A stretch of 37,215 nt of DNA, taken from assembly GCA_028821125.1 (NCBI GenBank), contig JAPPHD010000141.1, positions 19,006 through 56,220 on the forward strand. Reading direction: 5' to 3'. Below the pieces are notes generated by a model that saw only the letters and a list, made by a program, of their open reading frames with translations, was not told the origin of the DNA and searched no databases. Positions 15,665 through 24,141 of the stretch are shown here, one piece after another (the first letter of the stretch is position 1; each line of letters begins with the position of its first letter). Both the position numbers and the translations under genes were made by a program. The stretch comes from Gammaproteobacteria bacterium. Lineage in GTDB: Bacteria; Pseudomonadota; Gammaproteobacteria; Pseudomonadales; Azotimanducaceae.

Positions 15665-16495
15665 CTAGTGGAGAAATGCCCCCTGGCGCTCGAACCGCCA
15701 TCGGCGGACGATCTCCAGCCGGTCGTAGGACTTGCGCATTTCCGTTGGGAAGTGACTGTACGGCGCCGCCAGGCGAACGGTGCGCATGGCCGCCTCGTCG
15801 AGTGCAGCGAAACCGCTGGATTCCAGAACCCGAACCTCCTCCAGCGCTCCGTCCTGGCGAATGACGGCGAGCAGCAGCAGTTCCCCTGAAATTCCGCCGG
15901 GCGGGTAGTTGGCCCTGCCGATCCGCTCGGTCTTCTGCCGCCACATGTCGAGGTAGGCCGCCTCGGCGTTGGATTTTGCGGAACTGCCCGTGAGGCGTCT
16001 GGCCCTGGTCCCGCCGGGTTCGCGAGCGTCGGCCTGCTCCCGGGCGGCGTGGGTGTTGGCGATCTCCCTGGCCAATTCCGAATACGAGACGGTGTTGTTT
16101 CCCGCCGCTGAGCCGGTTGAGAATTCCGGCGAAGGTGTCTGCCCTGCCGTTTGCTGCTCCGGCGCGCCGGGGGCAAGGCCGCTTTGGTCAAGCGAACGGG
16201 ATCCGGTTTCCGGAAGGGCGGAGGCAGGCTCTTCGCGGGACGGGGTGGAGCCTTGCTGCTGCTCGGGAGAGATTTCGGCCGAAGATGCCGGCGCGGGGCC
16301 GGCGATGAGCCTGATGTCCAGCGCCGGCGTGCCGTACGCGCTGCCGCGGACGGGCGGGTCGATTCCCCAGATCGCCGCCGCATGCAGTGCACAGGCCAAA
16401 GCCAGGGCGATTCCGAGCCGGAACTCCGGCCGGGAATCCAGTCCGTCCGCAGCCCGCGATGCCAGGACACTAGCCCAGTTTGCGTTCGATCGCAT
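15665..16495 (-). CDS. TonB-like energy transducer
   Basis: Periplasm-spanning protein expected to pass energy from the inner membrane to an outer-membrane receptor. A single hydrophobic N-terminal anchor (LGIALALACALHAAAIWG) near residues 25-42 precedes a long Pro/Ser/Glu/Gln-rich linker. The C-terminal TonB domain starts at YPPGGISGELLLLAVIRQDG and ends near RRWRFERQGAF, with the usual VLESSGFAALDEAA segment. ATG at 16495 gives 276 residues and overlaps the 3' end of gshB by 26 bases; no better start lies between. Its place next to gshB corresponds to tonB3 of P. aeruginosa, reported to affect twitching, so a pilus-related role is plausible. No exbB/exbD is nearby. Confidence 0.85.
   Translation of the reverse strand: MRSNANWASVLASRAADGLDSRPEFRLGIALALACALHAAAIWGIDPPVRGSAYGTPALDIRLIAGPAPASSAEISPEQQQGSTPSREEPASALPETGSRSLDQSGLAPGAPEQQTAGQTPSPEFSTGSAAGNNTVSYSELAREIANTHAAREQADAREPGGTRARRLTGSSAKSNAEAAYLDMWRQKTERIGRANYPPGGISGELLLLAVIRQDGALEEVRVLESSGFAALDEAAMRTVRLAAPYSHFPTEMRKSYDRLEIVRRWRFERQGAFLH
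16463..16473 (-). repeat. CTAGTGTCCTG motif at the gshB stop
   Basis: Exact 11-base copy of the motif at 87-97 and 19057-19067. Read on the minus strand it contains the gshB stop codon TAG and the bases just after it. The following TCC of the longer version is not conserved here. Confidence 0.5.
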
Positions 16496-17462
16496 CGAGC
16501 AATTCGCCGGCGATATCGAGGGAGAACTGCTGATCGAGCTCACGGATGCAGGTTGGGCAGGTCACGTTGATCTCCGTGAGATAGTCGCCGATCACGTCGA
16601 TGCCGGTGAACGTCAGCCCGCGCCGTTTCAGTTCAGGCCCCACCTCGGCGGCTATCCAGCGGTCGCGTTCGGTCAGCTCGCGCCCGATGCCCCGGCCCCC
16701 CGCAGCCAGGTTGCCGCGGGTCTCTCCCGCCATCGGCACCCTGGCGAGCGCGTAGGGAACGGGTTCGCCGTCGATGAGCAGAATGCGCTTGTCACCGTCC
16801 GCTATCTCCGGCAGGTAAAGCTGCCCCATGATCTGCTCCCGGCCCCCATTGGTGAGCGTTTCAAGGATCACGCCGAGGTTCGGGTCGCCGTCCATGACCC
16901 GAAAGACAGACGTGCCGCCCATGCCGTCGAGGCGCTTGAAGACGACGTTTCCGTGCCTGCGCTGGAAGTCCCGCAGTACATCCTCGCGGCGGCTCACCAC
17001 CAACGGCGGGCAACATTGCGGAAACCGCGTGGCGAAGAGCTTTTCGTTGCAGTCCCTTAGCGAGCCGGGGCGGTTTACCACGAGCACGCCGGTTTCCTCC
17101 ACCCGCTCGAGCAGATAGGTGGCATAGACGTACTCCATGTCGAACGGGGGATCCTTGCGCATGAGGATGGCATCAAAGTTTTCCGCGGGCTCCAGGCGGC
17201 TGTCTTCGAGCTGGAACCAGCTTTTCCCGGCTTCGGACAGAGCCTGTGCGTCGGCCGGGTCGAGCGTGTTCGCGAAGGGGTCCGTCAACCGCAGGGCTCC
17301 AGCGAACATCTGCGCGCGGTTGTCGTGGAACAGCAGGTCCCGCTGGGTGAGATACGAAACTTCCCAGCCTCGCGCCTGTGCCGAGCGAATCATGGCGAGG
17401 GTGGAGTCCTTCTTCAGCGAAAGGCTTTCCAGGGGGTCCATGACGAAGGCGATGCGGGGCAT
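16470..17462 (-). CDS. gshB: Glutathione synthetase
   Basis: ATP-grasp enzyme joining gamma-glutamylcysteine and glycine to give glutathione. ATG at 17462 gives MPRIAFVMDPLESLSLKKDST, the standard N-terminus; an open frame 20 codons longer has no family support. The protein has 330 residues. Key parts are VVNRPGSLRDCNEKL, the ATP-binding loop KRLDGMGGTSVFR, LYLPEIADGDKRILLIDG and NLAAGGRG. Near the end it reads INVTCPTCIREL, where relatives usually have INVTSPTGIRE, so two cysteines replace Ser and Gly. The stop codon lies in the CTAGTGTCCTG motif and the tonB-like gene overlaps the end. Confidence 0.95.
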   Translation of the reverse strand: MPRIAFVMDPLESLSLKKDSTLAMIRSAQARGWEVSYLTQRDLLFHDNRAQMFAGALRLTDPFANTLDPADAQALSEAGKSWFQLEDSRLEPAENFDAILMRKDPPFDMEYVYATYLLERVEETGVLVVNRPGSLRDCNEKLFATRFPQCCPPLVVSRREDVLRDFQRRHGNVVFKRLDGMGGTSVFRVMDGDPNLGVILETLTNGGREQIMGQLYLPEIADGDKRILLIDGEPVPYALARVPMAGETRGNLAAGGRGIGRELTERDRWIAAEVGPELKRRGLTFTGIDVIGDYLTEINVTCPTCIRELDQQFSLDIAGELLDAIERKLG

Positions 17463-17688
17463 GAGTCGATCCACCCGGCCGGCAGCGTTGCTGAAAGTAA
17501 CCCGACGGATGCTGCGCGGCAACCGCTCGCGCCCATCACGGCGTCAGCCGGACCCATGCGCGAACGAACGGAAGAGTAGTGAAAGTACCGGGTGCCCAAA
17601 CCAGATCGCGCTTGGGGCGTGAGGGCTCCCGGAACTCCGCGGCGGTATTGCGGTCAAAGGTTGCCGGCTTTTCGGCCGACAAGGTGGG

Positions 17689-19092
17689 GTGGCGGCTATT
17701 TCGATCAACCGAAAGTCCGGGACGGCTGTCGATGGGGAACTGCTGGTCGATTTCCTGGAAGAGGCTGAGGAACTTCTTCGCGCGGTGGATCGGTACGCTC
17801 GCGCCTGGGTCGATGATCCGCGAAATCAGCTTTACCCGCAGAGCCTGCAGGAGACCCTGCACACCCTGAAAGGCGGTGCGCTGCTCTGCGGCTTCTACGA
17901 CATTTGCGGGCTCGTCCACCAACTCGAAGACCTGCTGGCGGGGTTCCGGTTGCCGGGCCTGACCGTCGGCGAAAACGTTCTCGGTGAATTGGACGCTCGG
18001 CGAGGGGAATTGTGGCGTCTGTTGGCTCAGGCTAGGGAGCTGGCCGGAATTGGCGTTGCCGCGAACGAAGGTCTGGGGCACGACGCGGTGATCCCTCTCG
18101 GTCGCATGTTGCCAAGGCTCCATGTCAGCGTCCGGCGGCTCGGGCGGATGCTGGGCAAGTCGGTGGAATTGCACGTCAAAGACGTTGACCTGGAATCGGA
18201 CGCGGGGGTCGTCCGGCGCCTGGCGATGGCTCTGGAACACGTTATGAGCGATGCCGTCTGCCACGGCATTGAGTCGGCGGGGCACCGGCTGAACCTCGGC
18301 AAGGCGGCCACCGGTCGCATCGACATGCGGATTTCGCTCCGGGAAGGCAGCCTGGTGGTCGAGGTCGAGGATGACGGCCAGGGCATCGACGCGGCCCGGG
18401 TGCGCGAACTGGCCGGGGCAAGCGGTCTTCTCGCCAGTGACGCCGACCTGGGGGATGCGGATTGCGCCCAGTTTGTTTTCGCGCCAGGCCTTTCCACAAT
18501 TGGGCAGGTCGGGTCCGCCTGTGGCAGAGGCATGGGGCTGTCGGCGACGCGTACCGGCATCGCCCGGCTCGGGGGCCGGATCGCGGTCGACTACCGCCCC
18601 GGCTGCGGTGCCAGGTTCGTCGCGCGGATACCCTCGAAAATCCGTGTCGAGCGCGCATGGATCTTCTCGGTTGAAAGTGACCGCTATGCCGTTTCCGACC
18701 ACGCCGTGGAAGAGGGTGTACCGGTTGTGCCCGAAACCGTGCGACGAATGGCGGACAGCGGGATTTTCGAGTACTGCGGTGAAGCCTGGGATTTCCGGTT
18801 TCCCGGAGAATTTCTGGGCGGCCCGCGTAGCCGCGGTGCCGTTTCCGCCGATGGGGCCGTCCTGTTGCTGCGCTGCGGAAAACGGCGGATCGCCTTCTAT
18901 GCCGACGCTGTGCGCGACCGCCAGGATGTTGTGGTCGGGGGTGCGGGATTGGGTGGGGGGGTTGCGGCCGGGGTAACCCTTGCGACACTGCTGGATGACG
19001 GCAGTTTCGTGCCGCTGCTCAATCCCGGAGTTCTGTTGGAGTCCGAATCAACCGGACAGGACACTAGCGCCAGCCCCAGGAATGACGAATAG
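17689..19092 (+). CDS. Short ChpA/CheA-like histidine kinase (Hpt, HATPase, CheW-like)
   Basis: Chemosensory-type histidine kinase of 467 residues, far shorter than CheA (about 650) or the multi-Hpt ChpA (over 2000). An Hpt domain occupies about residues 15-115 with phospho-acceptor His58 in LHTLKGGA. A ChpA-like catalytic domain follows (about 135-315): G1 box EDDGQGID, F box FAPGLST, G2 box GRGMGLSATRTG. In the N box, HVMSDAVCHGIE, Asp188 replaces the metal-binding Asn. A CheW-like domain fills about 318-450. No receiver domain or P2 domain is seen. It stands where P. aeruginosa has the pil-chp chemosensory cluster, but pilGHIJ are absent. GTG start. The last codons overlap rsmE and read through the CTAGTGTCCTG repeat. 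Confidence 0.85.
   Translation: MAAISINRKSGTAVDGELLVDFLEEAEELLRAVDRYARAWVDDPRNQLYPQSLQETLHTLKGGALLCGFYDICGLVHQLEDLLAGFRLPGLTVGENVLGELDARRGELWRLLAQARELAGIGVAANEGLGHDAVIPLGRMLPRLHVSVRRLGRMLGKSVELHVKDVDLESDAGVVRRLAMALEHVMSDAVCHGIESAGHRLNLGKAATGRIDMRISLREGSLVVEVEDDGQGIDAARVRELAGASGLLASDADLGDADCAQFVFAPGLSTIGQVGSACGRGMGLSATRTGIARLGGRIAVDYRPGCGARFVARIPSKIRVERAWIFSVESDRYAVSDHAVEEGVPVVPETVRRMADSGIFEYCGEAWDFRFPGEFLGGPRSRGAVSADGAVLLLRCGKRRIAFYADAVRDRQDVVVGGAGLGGGVAAGVTLATLLDDGSFVPLLNPGVLLESESTGQDTSASPRNDE
19054..19067 (-). repeat. CTAGTGTCCTGTCC motif at the rsmE stop
   Basis: Exact 14-base copy of the motif ending copy 1 of the hairpin repeat (84-97). On the minus strand it supplies the rsmE stop codon TAG; on the plus strand it encodes TGQDTS at the C-terminus of the ChpA-like protein. 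Confidence 0.55.
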
Positions 19093-19771
19093 CGGCAATG
19101 GCCGCGAGCGGCGCGGTTTCCGCACGCAGAATACCGGTACCGAGGGAGAACGCCCTGATGCCCCGGTCTTGCGCCCGCGTCAGTTCTTCATCCTCCCAGC
19201 CCCCCTCCGGCCCCACCAGGATGGTTGTATGCCTCTCCGGCGGCTGCTGATGCAGCGGTTGCGCTTCCGGGTGCAGCAACAGCGTATTCTCGGCATCGAC
19301 GGAACCGATGAAATCGTAAAACCGACGGGTACGGTTGAGCCGGGGCAGGTACGCACGCCGGCTCTGCTCGCAGGCGCCGACGATGATGCGGTGCCAGTGA
19401 TCGTGGCGTGTCTCTGCCCGGTTGCGGGGCGCCTGGGTGCGGGCGGTCGTCAGCGGCCAGAACTGATTGGCGCCCAGTTCCGTCGCCTGGCGCAGCAGCC
19501 GGTCCATGGGGTCGCTCCCGAGCAGGGCCTGGGCGAGGTGAATCTCGGGGTGCGGCGGCGCCTCCTCGCGAATCAGCGAACCGCACTCGATGGCGCAGGC
19601 GCCCGGCTCGGCCGCCTTTACGACGGCACGCCAGACCCGTCCCGTGCCGTCGAAGATCTCCACGGTTTCGCCGGCTCGAATGCGCAACACCCGCACCAGG
19701 TGGTGTGACTGCCGCGCATCGAGAACCACGGACGGCGTGCGGGGTGGCGAGACAAAGACGCGCCGGATCAT
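19064..19771 (-). CDS. rsmE: 16S rRNA (uracil-1498-N3)-methyltransferase RsmE
   Basis: SPOUT-class SAM methyltransferase of U1498 in 16S rRNA. ATG at 19771 gives 235 residues beginning MIRRVFVSPP and overlaps the metF stop as ATGA. It has an N-terminal PUA-like domain (SHHLVRVLRIRAGETVEIFDG) and the SPOUT knot motifs LVGPEGGWEDEEL and FSLGTGILRAETAPLAA. Longer open frames upstream are antisense to or out of frame with metF. It follows metF directly and its end overlaps the convergent ChpA-like gene by 29 bases. Confidence 0.95.
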   Translation of the reverse strand: MIRRVFVSPPRTPSVVLDARQSHHLVRVLRIRAGETVEIFDGTGRVWRAVVKAAEPGACAIECGSLIREEAPPHPEIHLAQALLGSDPMDRLLRQATELGANQFWPLTTARTQAPRNRAETRHDHWHRIIVGACEQSRRAYLPRLNRTRRFYDFIGSVDAENTLLLHPEAQPLHQQPPERHTTILVGPEGGWEDEELTRAQDRGIRAFSLGTGILRAETAPLAAIAAIRHSWGWR

Positions 19772-20616
19772 GAATGCGCCGGCGCCCGGCCGGCAGCGAT
19801 CCCGAGGTTCTCGCAGATTCGGGTCGTGGCGCCCCAGCGGTTCAGTGTATAGAAATGCAGGCCAGGCGCCCCGCCGGCCAGCAGGTCCTGGCAGAGTTTC
19901 GTGACCACCTCGATGCCGAATTCTCGCAATGCCGGTTCGTCGTCCCGGTAGGCTTCGAGGCGCTTGTAGAGCCAGCGGGGCACATCGGCGCCGCAGCCTT
20001 TGGAGAACCGTACGAAGCGGGTGAAATTGGTCAGGGGCATGATGCCGGGCACGATGGGAACGCCGATGCCGGCCGCCTCCGCACGCCGGCGAAAATCGAA
20101 AAACGCGTAAGGGTGATAGAAGTATTGCGTGATGATGCCGTCGGCGCCCGCATCCACCTTGCGCTTCAGGAACTCGAGGTCGCCGGCGGGCGATTCGGCT
20201 TCCGGGTGAACCTCCGGATACCCCGCCACCTCCAGTTGCAGCGCATCGCCGCAATGAGACCGGATAACCCGCACCAGGGCTTCGGCGTTGCTCGGCAAGC
20301 GCGCACCGCCGATACCCGAGGGCCGGTCGCCGCGTAGCGCAACGATGCGCCGAACGCCGGCGCGGAGGTACTCGTCGACAAGTGCCCCGATGCGCTCCGC
20401 GCTGTCGCTTCCCATCGACAGGTGCGGGGCTGTCGCCATGCCGTGGCCGAGCAGGCGATGCACGGTGTCCGCGGTGCCTTCACGGGTGGAACCGTCGGCG
20501 CCGTAGGTCACGGAGAAGAAGGCCGGCCGGAACCGGTTCAGGCGGTCGGCCACGCCGAGCAGCCCGGCTCTCCCTTTTGGTGTGCGGGGCGGAAAGAACT
20601 CGAAACTGAGTCGCAC
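19768..20616 (-). CDS. metF: 5,10-methylenetetrahydrofolate reductase
   Basis: FAD enzyme making 5-methyltetrahydrofolate for methionine synthesis. The 282-residue length is usual. It begins MRLSFEFFPPRTPKG, and the barrel motifs FFSVTYGADGST, RRIVALRGDRP, DGIITQYFYHPYAFFDF, PIVPGIMPL and LHFYTLNRW are present. It lies 35 bases after metK and overlaps rsmE by 4 bases, making a metK-metF-rsmE unit. The gene ahcY, often between metK and metF, is absent, and no SAH riboswitch was recognised in the short gap. Confidence 0.97.
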   Translation of the reverse strand: MRLSFEFFPPRTPKGRAGLLGVADRLNRFRPAFFSVTYGADGSTREGTADTVHRLLGHGMATAPHLSMGSDSAERIGALVDEYLRAGVRRIVALRGDRPSGIGGARLPSNAEALVRVIRSHCGDALQLEVAGYPEVHPEAESPAGDLEFLKRKVDAGADGIITQYFYHPYAFFDFRRRAEAAGIGVPIVPGIMPLTNFTRFVRFSKGCGADVPRWLYKRLEAYRDDEPALREFGIEVVTKLCQDLLAGGAPGLHFYTLNRWGATTRICENLGIAAGRAPAHS

Positions 20617-20651
20617 GGGCGCGAACCTCGCTTCCCGGGACGGGGCACCAG

Positions 20652-21803
20652 TCAGGCGGCGGACAACGCCTCCGCCCTGTCGGTGCGCTCCCAGGTGAAC
20701 GCCTCTTCGGTGCGGCCGAAGTGACCGTACACCGCGGTTTGCTTGTAGATCGGCCGCTTCAGGTCAAGCATGGCGATCAGCCCCCGGGGCCGCAAATCGA
20801 AATGTTCACGTACAAGTTGAACGATGCGCTCGTCATCGAGCCTGCCCGTGCCGAAGGTGTTGATGCCGATGGAGGTGGGCTCGGCGACGCCGATGGCGTA
20901 GCTGATCTGGATCTCGCATCGCTCCGCAAGGCCGGCGGCAACGATGTTCTTGGCGACGTAGCGGCCGGCGTAGGCCGCGGAGCGGTCGACCTTGGACGGG
21001 TCCTTGCCGGAAAAAGCGCCACCGCCGTGGCGGGCCATGCCACCGTAGGTGTCGACGATGATCTTGCGGCCGGTGAGGCCGCAGTCACCGACCGGGCCGC
21101 CGATGACGAAGTTGCCGGTGGGATTGATGAAGTACCTGGTGTCCGGCGACAGCCAGTTGGCGGGCAGCACGGGCTTGACGATCTCTTCCATGACCGCCTC
21201 GATGAGGGTCTCGCGGCTCACGTCCGGAGAATGCTGGGTGGACAGGACGACCGCTTCGATGGCCATGGGCCTGCCCTCGCCGTCGTAGCGGAAGCTGAGC
21301 TGGCTCTTGGCGTCCGGGCGGAGGAAACCGAGGGAGTTCCTGCGTTTGGCGGCCTGCTGCTTGACCAGCCGGTGCGCGTAGGCGATGGGCGCCGGCATGA
21401 GTACGTCGGTTTCGTTCGAGGCATAGCCGAACATGAGGCCCTGGTCGCCGGCGCCCTGTTCGCGGTCTTCGGTCTGGTCGACGCCCATGGCGATATCGCC
21501 GGACTGCTGGCCGAGCGCGTTGACCACTTCGCATTGCTGCACATCGAAGCCGCTGTCGAAGTCCGTATAGCCGATGCCGGCGATCACCTCACGCACCAGC
21601 GATTCGACATCCACCGTCGCCTGGGAGCGGATTTCCCCGGCCACGACCACCAGGCTGTCCTTGAGCAGGGCTTCGCACGCCACCCTCGAGTCGGCGTCCT
21701 GGGCGAGCATGGCGTCGAGAACGGCGTCGGCGATCTGGTCTGCCATCTTGTCGGGGTGACCTTCCGAGACGGACTCGGACGTGAAAACGCTGTAATCGGC
21801 CAT
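20652..21803 (-). CDS. metK: S-adenosylmethionine synthetase
   Basis: Forms SAM from methionine and ATP. ATG at 21803 gives [19 protein letters not shown] and 383 residues, the normal length; the 22-codon upstream extension lacks similarity. Conserved motifs are [23 protein letters not shown], the P-loop-like [19 protein letters not shown] and the C-terminal GHFGR. It heads the metK-metF-rsmE run and is divergent from tkt. A terminator-like hairpin at 21868-21895 lies in its leader. Confidence 0.98.
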   Translation of the reverse strand: MADYSVFTSESVSEGHPDKMADQIADAVLDAMLAQDADSRVACEALLKDSLVVVAGEIRSQATVDVESLVREVIAGIGYTDFDSGFDVQQCEVVNALGQQSGDIAMGVDQTEDREQGAGDQGLMFGYASNETDVLMPAPIAYAHRLVKQQAAKRRNSLGFLRPDAKSQLSFRYDGEGRPMAIEAVVLSTQHSPDVSRETLIEAVMEEIVKPVLPANWLSPDTRYFINPTGNFVIGGPVGDCGLTGRKIIVDTYGGMARHGGGAFSGKDPSKVDRSAAYAGRYVAKNIVAAGLAERCEIQISYAIGVAEPTSIGINTFGTGRLDDERIVQLVREHFDLRPRGLIAMLDLKRPIYKQTAVYGHFGRTEEAFTWERTDRAEALSAA

Positions 21804-21867
21804 GGGGCGCTCGGCTGTTTGCGAAAAAGCGCGCCATTTTAACGGAACCGGCGCGCGCGGCGCACAC

Positions 21868-21895
21868 AAAACCCCGCACGCCCGTCATTGCGGGG
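21868..21895 (-). terminator. Terminator-like hairpin in the metK leader
   Basis: On the minus strand CCCCGCA (21895-21889), a 10-base loop, TGCGGGG (21878-21872) and then TTTTGTG form an intrinsic-terminator shape with a perfect 7-bp stem. It stands 69 bases before the metK start with no minus-strand gene just upstream, so it could be an attenuator of metK. The classic SAM riboswitch core was not recognised. A TTAAAAT box lies between it and metK and may be a promoter -10. Confidence 0.5.
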
Positions 21896-22065
21896 CCGTT
21901 GGATTGTTTTCGTTGCCATGCCCGGGGCGGGCGGCGACAATACCGTTCCATGCTTCACCCCGTCGTTCCGGTTTCCAGCATGGTCAATTCCCGATTCGTT
22001 TTCAGCCGTTGCCGTCCCTTGAGACAGGTCCGGGCGTTGCCGGGCCGGTTGCGACAGGTGCACTC

Positions 22066-24045
22066 GTGAGTTCGCGCACCGATCGCGCCAACGCCATCCG
22101 GGCGTTGTCCATGGATGCGGTGCAGCGGGCGAATTCCGGGCATCCGGGCGCGCCCATGGGCCTTGCCGATGTGGCGGAGATCCTCTGGAGGGAGGTACTG
22201 AAGCACAATCCCCGGGACCCCGGGTGGTGGGACCGCGACCGCGTGGTGCTTTCCAACGGCCACGGCTCCATGCTGCTCTACAGCGTGCTGCACCTCACGG
22301 GCTACGATGTTTCCATAGACGACATCAAGGCCTTCCGGCAACTCCATTCCAAGACGGCCGGCCACCCGGAGTTCGGCGAGTGCCCGGGGGTCGAGACCAC
22401 GACCGGGCCGCTGGGACAGGGCATGGCCAACGCGGTCGGCATGGCGCTGGCCGAGAAGCGGCTGGCTGCGGAATTCAACAGGCCCGGGCACGAGATCGTG
22501 AATCACCGCACCTGGGTGATCGCGGGCGACGGTTGCCTGATGGAAGGCATCTCCCACGAGGCGGCATCGCTGGCCGGAACGCTGGAGCTCGGCAAGCTCG
22601 TCTGCCTCTACGACGACAACGGCGTCTCCATCGACGGCGCCGTCGATGCCTGGTTCACGGAGGATGTGCCGGGCCGGTTCCGGAGCTACGGCTGGCGCGT
22701 TGTCGAGGCTGTCGATGGCCACGACCCCGGCGCGATTGAGCGGGCGCTCGCCGCTGCCGTCGACAGCGACGGGCGCCCCACCCTGGTCTGCATCAGGACC
22801 GTTATCGGATTCGGCGCGCCCAACAAGCAGGGCACGGCCGTGGTGCACGGTGCGGCGCTCGGCGAGGACGAGGTGAACGCCGCGCGGCTTACCCTGAACT
22901 GGGGTTACGAACCGTTCGAGATTCCGTCGCAGGTTTACGAGAGCTGGAGCCGGGTCGCTGAAGGAGAGCAAGCCCAGGCGGACTGGCAGGTGGCGTTCGA
23001 GAGCTACGGGGCCGACCATCCGGAACTGGCCGCGGAGTTCGGGCGGCGCATGCAAGGGCGCCTGCCGGAGGGCTGGGCCGATGCCATCCGCGCCCTGGCG
23101 GCCTCGGCCCAGGCGGAGATGAAGCCGCTGGCCACGCGCCAGTCGTCCCAGGCCTGCCTCGACGTGCTCGGGCCGCGCCTTCCGGAGCTGTTCGGCGGCT
23201 CCGCGGACCTGACCGGCTCCAACAATACCCGCTGGGCCGATGCGGACGACGCGCGCTACCTGAGTTTCGGGGTGCGCGAGTTCGGCATGACGGCGGTGTG
23301 CAACGGCATGCTGCTGCACGGCGGCTTCCGGCCGTTCTCGGGCACCTTCCTGGTCTTCATGGAATACGCGCGCAATGCGCTCCGGCTCTCGGCGCTGATG
23401 GGCATTCCCAATATCTACGTCTACACGCACGATTCGGTGGCCCTGGGCGAGGACGGCCCGACCCACCAGCCCATCGAACAGCTCACCAACCTGCGCACCA
23501 CCCCGAACCTCTCCACCTGGCGGCCCTGCGACACGGCGGAGTCGGCGGTGGCCTGGGAACACGCCATAGCGCGCACCGGCGGCCCCACGGCACTGGTATT
23601 CACCCGGCAGAAGACGGTTCCCCAGCCAAGGGACGCGGCTACGCTGGAGTCAGTGCGGCGGGGTGGGTACATCGTCTCCCGGGAGGGCAACGGGCTGGAT
23701 GCGGTGCTGATCGCCTCCGGGTCTGAGGTCGACCTGGCGATGCGGGCGCAGAAGCGCCTGGCGGAGAAAGGCGCGAGCGTACGGGTGGTGTCCATGCCGA
23801 GCACGGATGTCTTCCTCGCCCAGAGCCGCGCTTGGCGCGACTCGGTCATCCCGCCGGACCTGCGCGCCCGGGTGGCCGTGGAAGCCGGTCATCCGGACTA
23901 CTGGCGCCGGTTCGTCGGCCTGGACGGCGGGGTGTTAGGCATCGACCGGTTCGGCCTCAGCGCGCCGGGCGCGGAAGGCATGGCGGAGCTGGGCATGACG
24001 GTGGAGAACCTGGTCGCGGTCGTCGAAGAAACCCTTGGCCGCTGA
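22066..24045 (+). CDS. tkt: Transketolase
   Basis: Thiamine diphosphate enzyme of the pentose phosphate or Calvin cycle. GTG at 22066 gives MSSRTDRANAIRALSMDAVQ, which aligns with the family start, and 659 residues. Motifs include SGHPGAPMGLADVAEILW, SNGHGSMLLYS, the ThDP motif GDGCLMEGISHEA with DDNGVSIDG, and the pyrimidine-domain segments FGVREFGM and YTHDSVALGEDGPTHQP. The open frame upstream of 22066 has no homologous content. It is divergent from metK and 96 bases before pgk; the gap/epd gene usually between them is missing. Confidence 0.97.
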   Translation: MSSRTDRANAIRALSMDAVQRANSGHPGAPMGLADVAEILWREVLKHNPRDPGWWDRDRVVLSNGHGSMLLYSVLHLTGYDVSIDDIKAFRQLHSKTAGHPEFGECPGVETTTGPLGQGMANAVGMALAEKRLAAEFNRPGHEIVNHRTWVIAGDGCLMEGISHEAASLAGTLELGKLVCLYDDNGVSIDGAVDAWFTEDVPGRFRSYGWRVVEAVDGHDPGAIERALAAAVDSDGRPTLVCIRTVIGFGAPNKQGTAVVHGAALGEDEVNAARLTLNWGYEPFEIPSQVYESWSRVAEGEQAQADWQVAFESYGADHPELAAEFGRRMQGRLPEGWADAIRALAASAQAEMKPLATRQSSQACLDVLGPRLPELFGGSADLTGSNNTRWADADDARYLSFGVREFGMTAVCNGMLLHGGFRPFSGTFLVFMEYARNALRLSALMGIPNIYVYTHDSVALGEDGPTHQPIEQLTNLRTTPNLSTWRPCDTAESAVAWEHAIARTGGPTALVFTRQKTVPQPRDAATLESVRRGGYIVSREGNGLDAVLIASGSEVDLAMRAQKRLAEKGASVRVVSMPSTDVFLAQSRAWRDSVIPPDLRARVAVEAGHPDYWRRFVGLDGGVLGIDRFGLSAPGAEGMAELGMTVENLVAVVEETLGR

Positions 24046-24141
24046 ACCTGTGCAAGCCCGCATCCGTCACCAACTCTCGTCGCGAGTGCATCGGCGTCCG
24101 CAGCAGGAAGTCCGTGATGGATGCGGGCCAGATCGTCCCGC

